Source: a candidate division KSB1 bacterium (GTDB taxonomy: Bacteria; Zhuqueibacterota; Zhuqueibacteria; JANLFK01; Oleimicrobiaceae). Taken from it: DNA of 64,000 nucleotides. The translations under genes and the position numbers were made by a program. Within the stretch, counting starts at the first letter, position 1, and each line of letters opens with the position of its first letter. The notes under the pieces were generated by a model that did not search any database, was not told the origin of the DNA, and saw only the letters and a program-made list of their open reading frames with translations. This document shows, one piece after another, positions 25,564 to 33,823 of the stretch. The stretch covers positions 1 to 64,000 of the forward strand of contig JANLFK010000013.1 of assembly GCA_024655945.1 (NCBI GenBank). The letters are read 5' to 3'.

Positions 25564-26532
25564 TCAAAGCTCACGCCCTTTGCCGGAGTCAGAAATCTCC
25601 ACCAGCGCCTCAGGATAAGGGTCGAAAAACAGTTGCGCTTCCAGATATGGCTGCCCAAAGCGCGCGATCCAGGACTTCACCACCGCCACCGGGACGCTGA
25701 GCGGAACCCGCCCCTCCCGAAACTTGAGCAGCGTCTCGAGAAAGAAGGCTTTCTCTTTGGCCCCAAGCTGCGGCGAAAAGTAGCCCAGGGCGTGCATGAG
25801 CACATTGATCACTGCTGAAGAGCGCGCAGGACGGGCAAATGCGGCGTGTAGGTGTCGCTCATACTCATCGAGCAGTTGGGCTACCGGCTTCAGTTCCGGG
25901 TTGGCCACAATTCTGCCCATCTCCTTGAGGTGCTTCTGGCTGTAACCCATGAGCAAGAGCTTGTGCCGGCTGTGAAACTCCACCAACGCGCCCATTGTGC
26001 CGCTCGCCTTGACCTGGTCAAAACGAGCCGTGACGAATAGGTGCGTGAGAAAATGCTCGCGAAGGCGGAAGTTGCTCAAACGGCCCTCATCCTCAATCGG
26101 GAGGTGGCCAAACTGCTCAAGCACCGCGGCCCCGAAGAAACCACTCCTCTTCGCGACCGGGATGGGGTCTTCGGCCGCGGCGAAGATTTTGACGTCCTTG
26201 ATGCCACAGGATGGCGAGCGGCCTTTCAGAATGAAACCGTGCGCGTCGAGGTGCGAGGCAAGAAAGGCCGCAGCAAAGGCAACCATCTTCTCGGTCACGT
26301 CCGCACCGGTAGCCGGCTGCAGCAGGCGACGCCCCTTCCTGCTTTGCACCACGCGTATCGGCTCGCGGGGCACTCCGAGGCCGATCTCCACCTCCGGGCA
26401 GACCGGCACAAAGCGCACAAAAGGCGCCAGTTTGGCCACCACCTCGCTGGTGATGGTCACGCCATTGTAGCGACAGGCCTCGAAGCCGAGGCACTTGCTG
26501 ACCACCACAACTGGCTTTACCTCCGTGCTCAT
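25564..26532 (-). CDS. DUF523-DUF1722 (YbgA-like) protein
   Basis: 322 residues. The N-terminal DUF523 part has VVSKCLGFEACRYNG, FVPVCPEVEIGLGVPREPIR and ILKGRSPSCG. The C-terminal DUF1722 part has FHSRHKLLLMGYSQKHLKEMGRIV and INVLMHALGYFS. In E. coli ybgA lies beside the photolyase gene phrB, and here too a photolyase is close by. This supports a conserved but undefined link to photoreactivation or oxidative damage. The conserved Cys residues suggest a metal or Fe-S site (inference). Confidence 0.9.
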   Translation of the reverse strand: MSTEVKPVVVVSKCLGFEACRYNGVTITSEVVAKLAPFVRFVPVCPEVEIGLGVPREPIRVVQSRKGRRLLQPATGADVTEKMVAFAAAFLASHLDAHGFILKGRSPSCGIKDVKIFAAAEDPIPVAKRSGFFGAAVLEQFGHLPIEDEGRLSNFRLREHFLTHLFVTARFDQVKASGTMGALVEFHSRHKLLLMGYSQKHLKEMGRIVANPELKPVAQLLDEYERHLHAAFARPARSSAVINVLMHALGYFSPQLGAKEKAFFLETLLKFREGRVPLSVPVAVVKSWIARFGQPYLEAQLFFDPYPEALVEISDSGKGREL

Positions 26533-26551
26533 TGCTCGGCGCGGCAGGTCA

Positions 26552-27028
26552 TCACCTATTCAGCCACACGATGGAGGCGTTCAGCATGGTGGCAAAGCTC
26601 ACCCAAAGCAGGTACGGGACGAGGAGCGCTCCGGCAGCCGGTTGCGTCCGCCAAAACAGGACGAGCGTGGCGACAATAGCCCCCCAAAGGAGAGCAATGT
26701 CGACCAACGCGAGGGCTGGCAAGCGCAGGCCGAAAAAGAACAGTGACCACAGCACATTGAGGACGAGCTGCACGCTGAACACTGTCAGGGCAGCGTTGAC
26801 GCCAGAGCTCCTCTGCCACACCAGCGCCACTGCGACACCCATGAGAATGTACAGCACCGTCCACACCGGACCGAACAGCCAGCCCGGAGGCGTGAAGGGC
26901 GGCTTGTTGAGGGTGGGATACCAGGTGCGGACCCCACTGCTGGTGAATACGCTTCCTAACACCACCGCCAGGAGGCAGACCCCGATTCCCACGACCAACT
27001 TCAAGACCAATGCCTTCGACAGGCCCAT
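26552..27028 (-). CDS. tspO: TspO/MBR family tryptophan-rich sensory membrane protein
   Basis: 158 residues with five membrane helices. Family motifs are WYPTLNKPPFTPPGWLFGPVWTVLYILMGVA after helix 1 and LNVLWSLFFF in helix 3. TspO binds porphyrins and acts in stress and photosynthesis-gene regulation in other bacteria. It is the first gene after a consensus promoter (27204-27176) and heads the group containing YbgA-like, kinase-like, beta-barrel and photolyase genes, consistent with a light/oxidative-stress unit. Confidence 0.93.
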   Translation of the reverse strand: MGLSKALVLKLVVGIGVCLLAVVLGSVFTSSGVRTWYPTLNKPPFTPPGWLFGPVWTVLYILMGVAVALVWQRSSGVNAALTVFSVQLVLNVLWSLFFFGLRLPALALVDIALLWGAIVATLVLFWRTQPAAGALLVPYLLWVSFATMLNASIVWLNR

Positions 27029-27175
27029 TCGTCACCTCGCTTTCTCCCCAGCAGTTCTCGGGAATGCTCCGTCAGTCGACGGGCTAACCCTAAAGACAGG
27101 CCGCGCTCGCCATGCCACATCCCACGCGAATGCCCCTTTGCCGGGCGAATTGCGCAACGCACAGAGGCGTGGCCC

Positions 27176-27204
27176 AATATAGCACCGCCACGAGAAAGAT
27201 GCAA
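27176..27204 (-). promoter_or_regulatory. Sigma-70 promoter upstream of tspO
   Basis: On the minus strand: TTGCAT (27204-27199), 17-base spacer, TATATT (27181-27176). Expected start near 27169, giving a ~140-base leader before tspO. Confidence 0.7.
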
Positions 27205-27235
27205 GTGGTTTTCTACCTCAACTTGCAGAACCCTG

Positions 27236-27270
27236 GGGCAAGGAAAAGGAGGCCCAGTGCAGCCTTGCCC
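27236..27270 (-). terminator. Hairpin after the lipoprotein gene
   Basis: GGGCAAGG (27270-27263 on the minus strand) pairs perfectly with CCTTGCCC (27243-27236). It starts 10 bases after the stop of the lipoprotein gene and lies upstream of the tspO promoter. No U-run follows. Confidence 0.45.
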
Positions 27271-27280
27271 AACGAGGCGT

Positions 27281-27739
27281 TCAGGGCAGGACAACTAAGG
27301 TGATGTCAAAGGTCATCTGGCCGGTGGCGGGTACCGTGGCATTGGGCGCCGCTGGGATGGTGCCCTGCGTGCCGTAGAAGCCGACGTAGTCGCCGCTCTT
27401 CGGCGGCGTCAGCGGGGTACTGACCACCCAAACAACGGCATAGACAAAGAATGTCCCTGCTGGCACATCTTTCATCTCGTAGGAGACTTTGGTGCCTGGA
27501 CCGCAGGTACCGGTTGCCACCTTCACGAAGCCGTTGGCGTTGCTGGTATCGCTATCCACGACCACCGCGAAGGATTTGCCATTAGCCTCTGCCGGCAAGG
27601 AGAGCGTGCCCACCACATTGGGGCTGCTCTGCTGCTCTTCCTTCGGGGAGGTGGAATTCTTGCCACAAGAAGCCAACACCAGCATTGCACAGAGCGTACA
27701 GACCGTCAGCGCCAAGAGATGTGTCCTTTGCATATCCAT
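27281..27739 (-). CDS. Putative lipoprotein with a beta-sandwich-like body
   Basis: 152 residues. The signal peptide ends in the lipobox LVLASC, followed by GKNSTSPKEEQQSS, a typical flexible tether. The body alternates short beta strands (VVGTLSLPAEANGKSFAVVVDSD, VSYEMKDVPAGTFFVYAVVWV, QMTFDITLVVLP), suggesting an extracytoplasmic Ig-like fold. It follows the aminotransferase gene on the same strand with ~30 bases between. The ATG at 27739 or the one at 27733 could start it. Function unknown. Confidence 0.72.
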   Translation of the reverse strand: MDMQRTHLLALTVCTLCAMLVLASCGKNSTSPKEEQQSSPNVVGTLSLPAEANGKSFAVVVDSDTSNANGFVKVATGTCGPGTKVSYEMKDVPAGTFFVYAVVWVVSTPLTPPKSGDYVGFYGTQGTIPAAPNATVPATGQMTFDITLVVLP

Positions 27740-27770
27740 CCTTGCTGCAGTTCTTTTCTGTTCGCACATC

Positions 27771-29000
27771 TTAGGCCCGCACCGACGACGCCATCAACGA
27801 TCGTCGGGCAAGCAGCCCCAACTTCTGCACGATCGCCTCCACCTCGGCTTCGGTGTTCCCCACCGAGAATGAGAAGCGCAACATGGCCGGAGTCTTGATC
27901 TGATCGGCATAGGCGGCCGGGGAATGCCCGATCAGGGCACAGTGGATCCCCTCTGCCAGGAGGTCGTCGTGCAGCCGTTCCAGCGTTTGGCGGCCAGCAC
28001 CGGCGCCTGGGAGAACCAGGGAGACAATCGCCGTGCGCCCGTCACATTGGGAGTCCGGGTAGACGCGGAGGAAGTCTCCGAGCTCGTGCACACACCGTGA
28101 GCGAAACTGCTCTGCCAAGGCAAAGGCATACGCTTGGGCACGCGAAAGTGCCTCTTTGTCCATGAACGGCTCGAGGCTGTCGCCCAGGGCCGCCAGAGAG
28201 GTGGCCACCGCCCCGCTGCGCGAGCCCTTGTCGTGGTTGAGGCGCGGGTGAACGGCAAAGGGGGAAGAGGCGTCGCGCGCGATGATTGCCAGGTGCGCCG
28301 CCGAGCGCACATAGAGGAAGCCGGTCTGGTCGGGGCCGACAAGCCACTTGTGCGCGTCCCCAGCGTAAAAGTCGCACCCCAGCGCGGCAACGCCCACCGC
28401 AATGTGCCCCACGGCCTGGGCGCCGTCGACAAGGACGAACACCTCGGGCTGGGCCGCCTTCAGTTGGCGACAAATCTCGGCGACGGGTAGCGCCACGCCT
28501 GTGTTGTAACACACATGGCTGACCAGCACCAATTTGGTATCCGGGCGAAGTCGGGTCAGCAGTTCATCGACAATCTCCTGGGCCTTGGTCTTGGCGGCAA
28601 CGGGCGCCACGTCTGCATGATAGCGGGGCGGCGCGATCTTGCTGTAGATCCCGTAAAACTCGCAGTCGGTCACCAGAATGCGCGAACCCCATGGGATGAT
28701 CTGGTGAGCAAAGAGCACTTCTTTCAGGGCGGCCTCTGAGCCCGTGGAAAAGAGAAGATGCGCAGGGTCGGGGCAGCCCACGAACTCCGCGAGCCGGGCG
28801 CGGGAGTTGTTGACCGCCAGGCGCAGCGCGCGCATGCTGGCTTTGGGGTCATCCTCGTAGAGGTGCTGCCACTTGCGATAGCGGTTCTCGATGCCCAGCA
28901 CGTCCGTCCGGATCCGTTCTGCTCCTGCCCAGTTGGCATAGATCTTGGAACGGTCGGAAAGCCAGCTGATGTTTGCCAGTTGCGGAGGCGGTTTGAGCAT
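27771..29000 (-). CDS. PLP-dependent aminotransferase class V (cysteine desulfurase / isopenicillin-epimerase-like)
   Basis: 409 residues with the class V fold. There is a phosphate-binding STGSEAALKEVLFA, then VDGAQAVGHIAV with the PLP Asp, and GDAHKWLVGPDQTGFLYVR with the Schiff-base Lys. The C-terminal part (LRFSFSVGNTEAEVEAIVQKL) is conserved. An active-site Cys loop typical of desulfurases is not obvious, so the reaction remains open. It starts 10 bases after the response-regulator gene and probably belongs to the regulatory operon from 32237. Confidence 0.85.
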   Translation of the reverse strand: MLKPPPQLANISWLSDRSKIYANWAGAERIRTDVLGIENRYRKWQHLYEDDPKASMRALRLAVNNSRARLAEFVGCPDPAHLLFSTGSEAALKEVLFAHQIIPWGSRILVTDCEFYGIYSKIAPPRYHADVAPVAAKTKAQEIVDELLTRLRPDTKLVLVSHVCYNTGVALPVAEICRQLKAAQPEVFVLVDGAQAVGHIAVGVAALGCDFYAGDAHKWLVGPDQTGFLYVRSAAHLAIIARDASSPFAVHPRLNHDKGSRSGAVATSLAALGDSLEPFMDKEALSRAQAYAFALAEQFRSRCVHELGDFLRVYPDSQCDGRTAIVSLVLPGAGAGRQTLERLHDDLLAEGIHCALIGHSPAAYADQIKTPAMLRFSFSVGNTEAEVEAIVQKLGLLARRSLMASSVRA

Positions 29001-29010
29001 TGCGGCGGTC

Positions 29011-29397
29011 TCAGTTCCTCATCACCCGGGTGATCTCGCGCACGATCCGCTCGCTGGTGGTGGGCTTGGTCACGATGCCGTCGGCCAGGCCCTGTGCCAA
29101 TGCTGCGCGGATGGCCTCGTCATCCTGGCGAAAGATGGTGAGCAGCAGCACCTTCATGCGTCCCTGTTTGCGCAGTGGATGCTCGCGCAGGTGCGCGGCG
29201 ATGGAGAGCCCCTCGTGGATGTTCATCTCGCTCATGACGTCCAACAAGAGCACGTCGGGCTGCTGCGCCTCTACGTTCCGCAGCGCCTCTTGTCGGTCCA
29301 GCGGACAGGAGGCCACCTCGAAGCCTGCCTCGCGCAGGTCCGCGCAGATGCCCTGACGCAGGAATTCCACGTCCTCAGCGTACAGTACCTTAGTCAT
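29011..29397 (-). CDS. Stand-alone response-regulator receiver protein
   Basis: 128 residues consisting of a receiver domain only. Acidic pocket VLYAEDVEF, phospho-acceptor Asp in VLLLDVMSE (~53), Thr in LLLTIF and Lys in VTKPTT are all present. It has no output domain, so it must act by contact, for example on the kinase or the sigma-54 activator encoded upstream. Its ATG overlaps the kinase stop by eight bases (ATGACTAA), indicating coupled translation. Confidence 0.93.
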   Translation of the reverse strand: MTKVLYAEDVEFLRQGICADLREAGFEVASCPLDRQEALRNVEAQQPDVLLLDVMSEMNIHEGLSIAAHLREHPLRKQGRMKVLLLTIFRQDDEAIRAALAQGLADGIVTKPTTSERIVREITRVMRN

Positions 29398-30778
29398 TGC
29401 TCGATGCTCCTCCCAGCGCGTAGGAAGGGAAGACCACCGTGAAGGTGGTTCCTTTCCCGGGCGCGCTCTCCACGTTCATGTGGCCGCCGTGGGCATGCAC
29501 GATGTGCTGCGCCAACGACAAGCCCAGGCCGGCGCCGGCCGGGTGCACCTTGGTGAAGCGCTTGCCACGATATCCCTGCTCGAAAATCCTCGGCAGTTCC
29601 TCGGGCCTGATGCCACAGCCGTTGTCGGCGCAGGTCACCACGATGCCGCCATTGGCCTGCGTCGCGCTTAGACGGATGCGGCCGGCGCCGTCTTCCACCG
29701 CATAGATGGCGTTCTCCAACAAGGTGCTGAACAGAAAATCCAGATCGTCCGGACGCCCCCACAACGAGGCGCCTCCGGTGCGCACCCGTACGTCCACGGC
29801 GATCCTCTTGTGGTCGATAAGCGGCTTCTTGGCCTGCACAACGTTCCGCAACAACTTGCGCAGATCCACCTCGCGCTTTTCGGTGAGAGCCAGCCACTGC
29901 GTGTCGCTCAGTGCCAGGCCCCGCATGGACTGCAGTGTGTACTCCTCCACCTGCCTGATGGCCGAGATAATCTGCCGATAGGATTTTTCCCGATCGCGGT
30001 TCGCCCGCAGGTTCTCGGCGGCGGTGACGATGACCTGGTACGGCATCAGCGTCTTGTGCAGGCCGATTTTCTTCTCCTCGGCGATTTTGCGCAAGGCATA
30101 CCGCAGAAAGAGGTTCTGCAGCTTGATGATGTTCTTGAGAATGAGAAAGCTGCTCAACTCGTCCGCCGAGAAGCGCAACCAATCCTGTTCTGCGAGCCTG
30201 GTGTATTTCCGCACCAGCAGGTCAAAGCTCAAGCTGATTTCGCCCATCAGGATGTCGGCAATCACCCGCGCCAAAAACTCCGTGGAGGCGATCAGACCCT
30301 TGATGTTCTCTTCGGTGAAGATCGGGACGTTCTTGCGGATGTCCTCGTCAATCTCCTCTCGCGGCAGACCGTATTGCTCGACAACCTCGAAAAAGCGATC
30401 CGACAACCTGGGACGGTCGACGGTGAGGAATTCGCCAATGGAGATGAGTCCCACCACGCGCTCGTAGACCACGATTGGCACCATGAAGCAGGTAAACCCA
30501 GACCAGCAGACGTAGCGCTGCGGTTTGGAGGTCTCGATGACCTTGCGCGCGTACTTCAGGTCGTCCACGTCGCAGAAGCGGTGGCGGATCTCCGCATTGT
30601 TGAAAAGGTAGTACTTGCAGATGCGGTGGCAAAAATGCCGCTCCGTGATCTGATGCGCCTCGTTGTCCCATACTGCCGTGGAACAGCGCGTGGTAGCGGT
30701 GTCCTCTTCGCAGATGTCGTTGAGCTTGTCGATCATGTCGCGCTCCTTGAGGCGCGCGGTGAAAATGTCCTCAGGCAT
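29390..30778 (-). CDS. PocR-domain sensor kinase-like protein without an obvious phospho-acceptor His
   Basis: 462 residues. A PocR sensory domain (~20-180) has a Cys/His-rich core (RHFCHRICKYYLFNN, HRFCD, YVCWSGFTCFMVPIVV) and VGLISIGEFL. A helical linker follows, then a complete HATPase_c: LLENAIYAVEDG (N box), ADNGCGI, GYRGKRF, GAGLGLSLAQHIV and GKGTTFTVVFP. The dimerisation region (EKSYRQIISAIRQVEEY) lacks the usual H-E/D-x-x-T/N-P box. PocR domains bind small hydrocarbons or related ligands in other systems. It overlaps the sigma-54 activator upstream (ATGCCTGA) and the receiver gene downstream, making a tightly coupled three-gene signalling unit. Confidence 0.85.
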   Translation of the reverse strand: MPEDIFTARLKERDMIDKLNDICEEDTATTRCSTAVWDNEAHQITERHFCHRICKYYLFNNAEIRHRFCDVDDLKYARKVIETSKPQRYVCWSGFTCFMVPIVVYERVVGLISIGEFLTVDRPRLSDRFFEVVEQYGLPREEIDEDIRKNVPIFTEENIKGLIASTEFLARVIADILMGEISLSFDLLVRKYTRLAEQDWLRFSADELSSFLILKNIIKLQNLFLRYALRKIAEEKKIGLHKTLMPYQVIVTAAENLRANRDREKSYRQIISAIRQVEEYTLQSMRGLALSDTQWLALTEKREVDLRKLLRNVVQAKKPLIDHKRIAVDVRVRTGGASLWGRPDDLDFLFSTLLENAIYAVEDGAGRIRLSATQANGGIVVTCADNGCGIRPEELPRIFEQGYRGKRFTKVHPAGAGLGLSLAQHIVHAHGGHMNVESAPGKGTTFTVVFPSYALGGASSND

Positions 30779-32237
30779 CGATATCCACCCCCTGCAGGTA
30801 CTTGTTGAAGATCATCCTGCTGATGCCCAAGGCTGCGGCTGCCTTGGACTTGTTGCCGGCGAAGAGTTCCAGCGCGGCTCTGCAATAGGCCTGCCGCACC
30901 TCGGCCACCACCTCGCGCAACGGCCGCGTTTCGCCACGAAAATCAAGCGCGCCCAGCCCTTTGCCCCGCACCGGCTCCAAGCGCAGGTCCTTCTCATCGA
31001 TCACCGTGCTGGAGGCGAGGGTGATGGTGCGCTCCAACAGGTTCTCCAACTCGCGCACGTTGCCCACCCAGGGGTAGCTCTGCAGGCGGGCAATCGCCTT
31101 CGGGGTGAAACTGTAGCGGATTCCGAGGCGCGCGCTGAAACGATTGAGGATGTGCTCCAAGAGGTCCGGGATGTCCTCTGGCCTCTCCCGTAGCGGTGGA
31201 ATGTAGATGGGAATCACATTCAGCCGATAGAACAGGTCCCGCCGGAACTGCCCCTTCTCGATGAGCTCTTCCAGGCTCTGGTTGGTGGCGCTGATCACGC
31301 GGATATCGGCCTTGACCTTCTCATTGCCGCCGACGCGCGTGAATTCCCCTTCCTGCAGTACGCGCAGCATCTTCACCTGCATGGCCAACGAGGTGTCGCC
31401 GATTTCGTCAAGGAAGAGCGTGCCCCCATTGGCCAGCTCGAACTTGCCGATCTTCTGGCTGATGGCCCCGGTGAAGGAACCCTTCTCGTGGCCGAAGAGC
31501 TCGCTCTCCAAGAGGGTCTCTGGCAGCGCGGCACAGTTGACATCCACAAAGACCTTGCCCCGGCGGCGACTGCGCTCGTGGATGAGCCAGGCAATGAGCT
31601 CCTTGCCGGTGCCCGACTCGCCTCGGATCAACACGTTGGCCTCCGACTGCGCCACTTTCTCCACCATGTCGCGCACTGCGGCCATGGCTGCCGAACGTCC
31701 CCAGACAATCTCCCGCTCCACTTTGGTGCGGGAAAAGAGCTCCTCCACGAGATTGGCTAAACTCTCGATGAGATCGAGCTCAAAAGTGTTGAGGATGCGG
31801 TCGTCGGCGCAGCCAAAGAAAAGCACGCCGTAGTCGCCTCCCCCCTCGGCTCTCTGCAGCCGCACGGCCAATCCTGAGCCGAGTCCTGGGTGCTCTGCGA
31901 GATTCTTGTAGGGAGTTGCGTGGATGGCGTTGAGACGGACAAAGCGCTCGTCCGGGTGGGCAGCCAACTCGGACGTGACCAGCGCCACCAGCTCGCGGCC
32001 CACCTCGGTGGAGCCGGGGGCCCGGAACCCGCGCGGCCGAGGACTCCCGTCGGCGCACTCCAAAGCGGAGCCGCGCCGTTCCAGAAAGAGGATGAACTTG
32101 TACCGCGTGATGGAGGCCAGCACGTCGAATCCCTGCTCCAGCATCTCGCGCGGGTCCTGCGTCTTGGACAGCGCATCGATGAACTGCTGCAGGTAGCCGG
32201 AGTATTTGTAGTCAAAGTCGTAGCGCTGCTGGGTCAT
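30771..32237 (-). CDS. Sigma-54-dependent transcriptional activator (GAF-like, AAA+, Fis HTH)
   Basis: 488 residues. The N-terminal GAF-like sensor is ~1-170. The AAA+ domain has Walker A GESGTGKE, a GSFTGA loop (the sigma-54 contact, normally GAFTGA), Walker B TLFLDEIGD and the arginine-finger region. The C-terminal Fis-type helix-turn-helix is NKSKAAAALGISRMIFNKYL. It should open sigma-54 promoters after a ligand or partner signal. It is translationally coupled to the PocR kinase and receiver protein. It is one of two such activators in view and so a candidate regulator of the sigma-54 promoters found here. No consensus promoter was seen directly upstream. Confidence 0.95.
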   Translation of the reverse strand: MTQQRYDFDYKYSGYLQQFIDALSKTQDPREMLEQGFDVLASITRYKFILFLERRGSALECADGSPRPRGFRAPGSTEVGRELVALVTSELAAHPDERFVRLNAIHATPYKNLAEHPGLGSGLAVRLQRAEGGGDYGVLFFGCADDRILNTFELDLIESLANLVEELFSRTKVEREIVWGRSAAMAAVRDMVEKVAQSEANVLIRGESGTGKELIAWLIHERSRRRGKVFVDVNCAALPETLLESELFGHEKGSFTGAISQKIGKFELANGGTLFLDEIGDTSLAMQVKMLRVLQEGEFTRVGGNEKVKADIRVISATNQSLEELIEKGQFRRDLFYRLNVIPIYIPPLRERPEDIPDLLEHILNRFSARLGIRYSFTPKAIARLQSYPWVGNVRELENLLERTITLASSTVIDEKDLRLEPVRGKGLGALDFRGETRPLREVVAEVRQAYCRAALELFAGNKSKAAAALGISRMIFNKYLQGVDIDA

Positions 32238-32407
32238 TGGTCCATCTCTAAGGAGCCGGCCACATCCCTCTTGCCCGCCGCAACATGGGGCCAGAAAGCA
32301 GAAGGCGCGAGCATGGGCCCGCGTCTTGCCAGACGCTCACGGATGGTGCTTTGCCGCGGCGCCGACCCGTGCCGCGGAAGCACTTGTCTATCTACCCCAC
32401 CTCGGGT

Positions 32408-32448
32408 ACAAAAAGGCGCGGCCTCAGTTGACTCCACCGAAGCCGCGC
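32408..32448 (-). terminator. Rho-independent terminator after the FadL-like gene
   Basis: On the minus strand GCGCGGC (32448-32442) pairs with GCCGCGC (32422-32416), then CTTTTTGT. It starts 11 bases after the stop codon. Confidence 0.82.
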
Positions 32449-32459
32449 GCGAAACAACC

Positions 32460-33767
32460 TCAGAACCGAACCCCGACGGACGCAAACACTGTGGTCGTGG
32501 TCACTTGCTCATCGACGCGCGCCAGGTCTTCAGAGAGCGAACCGGTGGTCTGCTCCCACTTGCCTCGCACCCACGCCAGGTCAAACTTGACCTGCTTGTC
32601 CAGGAGAAAACCCACGCCAAGCGTCAGGTACTCTCGGTCATGGGTAGCAGGGGCCCCCTTGAAGGGGGAGGGCAGGATGGCATAGCCGGCACGCACCTGG
32701 GTGCCAACCCCGGGGATGGTCAGCTCTCCCCCGAGCCGCACTTGGGTGGTGGCCCGATAGGTCCGCTGGATGGCCAAGTTCGCCTCGCCCTTCGTCCAGC
32801 CCGCCACTGGCGGGTCAGTCTTGAAGCGCACCTGCGACCAGTCCTGATACGTCACCTCGCCTGCTACGGCCAGCCAGGCCACGGTGGCAGCTGCCCCAAA
32901 ACCGAAGGCAAACGGCGAGGAAACCTTGTACTCGAAGGTGCCTGAGCGCTGGGACACATCGCGCGAGCCGTTGTCAAAGGTCTCGGTATCCACGTAGCCC
33001 CAGTCTTCCTTGCCGGTAAGGGTGAGCGGAGTGCTCATCGTGGCAGCCACCCGCAGGATGTTGCCCACGCGGTACAGGCCGCCAAGCCGGAAATTGGTGC
33101 CGCTGAAGCGGGTGTCGATGTTGTCGTTCTTCTCAAACACATCGAACGTATAGAGGTTCAGGTGGTCGTCCTCGCGGAAACTGAGCTGGTAATCGTCCCG
33201 CCCGGTCCAGAAGTTGAGTGAGGCGCCGAGCGATAGGTTCGGAGACATGTCCACCGCGCCGCTCAAGACCCAGTTGTTCAAGCCGCCACCCTCGAGCTCG
33301 TTCCAGCTCTGCCGCACTGCCCCTTCCGGCGTGGCCAGCTGCCAGGCAAAGTCGAACTGGCCGTCAAAGCTCTGCACCCGATTGTAGCCGCCGGCAAACA
33401 CCAGGCTGCCCCTGTAGGTCGGCACCGGGATAACCAGGCCTATGGCGCCCAGCTTAGTGAAGCTGGCTTCCGACGTCGTCTGGTACCCATAGGCGCTGGC
33501 CTGGTCCTTGGCCACCATGTGGGAGAGGGTGCCGAAAAACTCCATGCGTCTGATCTGGGCCAGGCCGGCCGGGTTCCAGTAGGTCGCAGAGTGGTCTTCC
33601 GCCACCGCCTGGTAGGCACCGCCCATCCCTGCAGCTCGCGCACTCACGCACAAGGGCTCGCCAATTTGGAACACGGTGTTCTCGAAGGTCTGCCCGCCTG
33701 CGCTCCCGGCAACGCCGCCTAAGAAGCAGATGAGGAGCAACATCCTGCTGCGCGCGTCTATCTTCAT
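32460..33767 (-). CDS. FadL/OMPP1-like outer-membrane transport protein
   Basis: 435 residues. The signal peptide is MLLLICFLGGVAGSAGG-QT in outline. The N-terminal hatch has the family pattern SARAAGMGGAYQAVAEDHSATYWNPAGLAQI, then ~14 beta strands with alternating residues, ending VFASVGVRF. FadL-like proteins let hydrophobic molecules such as fatty acids or aromatics cross the outer membrane. ATG ATG at 33770-33765 follow AGGAG; I chose the second for spacing. The upstream aromatic-rich lipoprotein ends ~55 bases before it, and both are probably expressed from promoters near 35.1 kb. Confidence 0.85.
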   Translation of the reverse strand: MKIDARSRMLLLICFLGGVAGSAGGQTFENTVFQIGEPLCVSARAAGMGGAYQAVAEDHSATYWNPAGLAQIRRMEFFGTLSHMVAKDQASAYGYQTTSEASFTKLGAIGLVIPVPTYRGSLVFAGGYNRVQSFDGQFDFAWQLATPEGAVRQSWNELEGGGLNNWVLSGAVDMSPNLSLGASLNFWTGRDDYQLSFREDDHLNLYTFDVFEKNDNIDTRFSGTNFRLGGLYRVGNILRVAATMSTPLTLTGKEDWGYVDTETFDNGSRDVSQRSGTFEYKVSSPFAFGFGAAATVAWLAVAGEVTYQDWSQVRFKTDPPVAGWTKGEANLAIQRTYRATTQVRLGGELTIPGVGTQVRAGYAILPSPFKGAPATHDREYLTLGVGFLLDKQVKFDLAWVRGKWEQTTGSLSEDLARVDEQVTTTTVFASVGVRF

Positions 33768-33823
33768 CATCTCCTGCTCCGATTTTTCACCATGCGCTGT
33801 CCGTTCGCACACGGAGGCATGCA

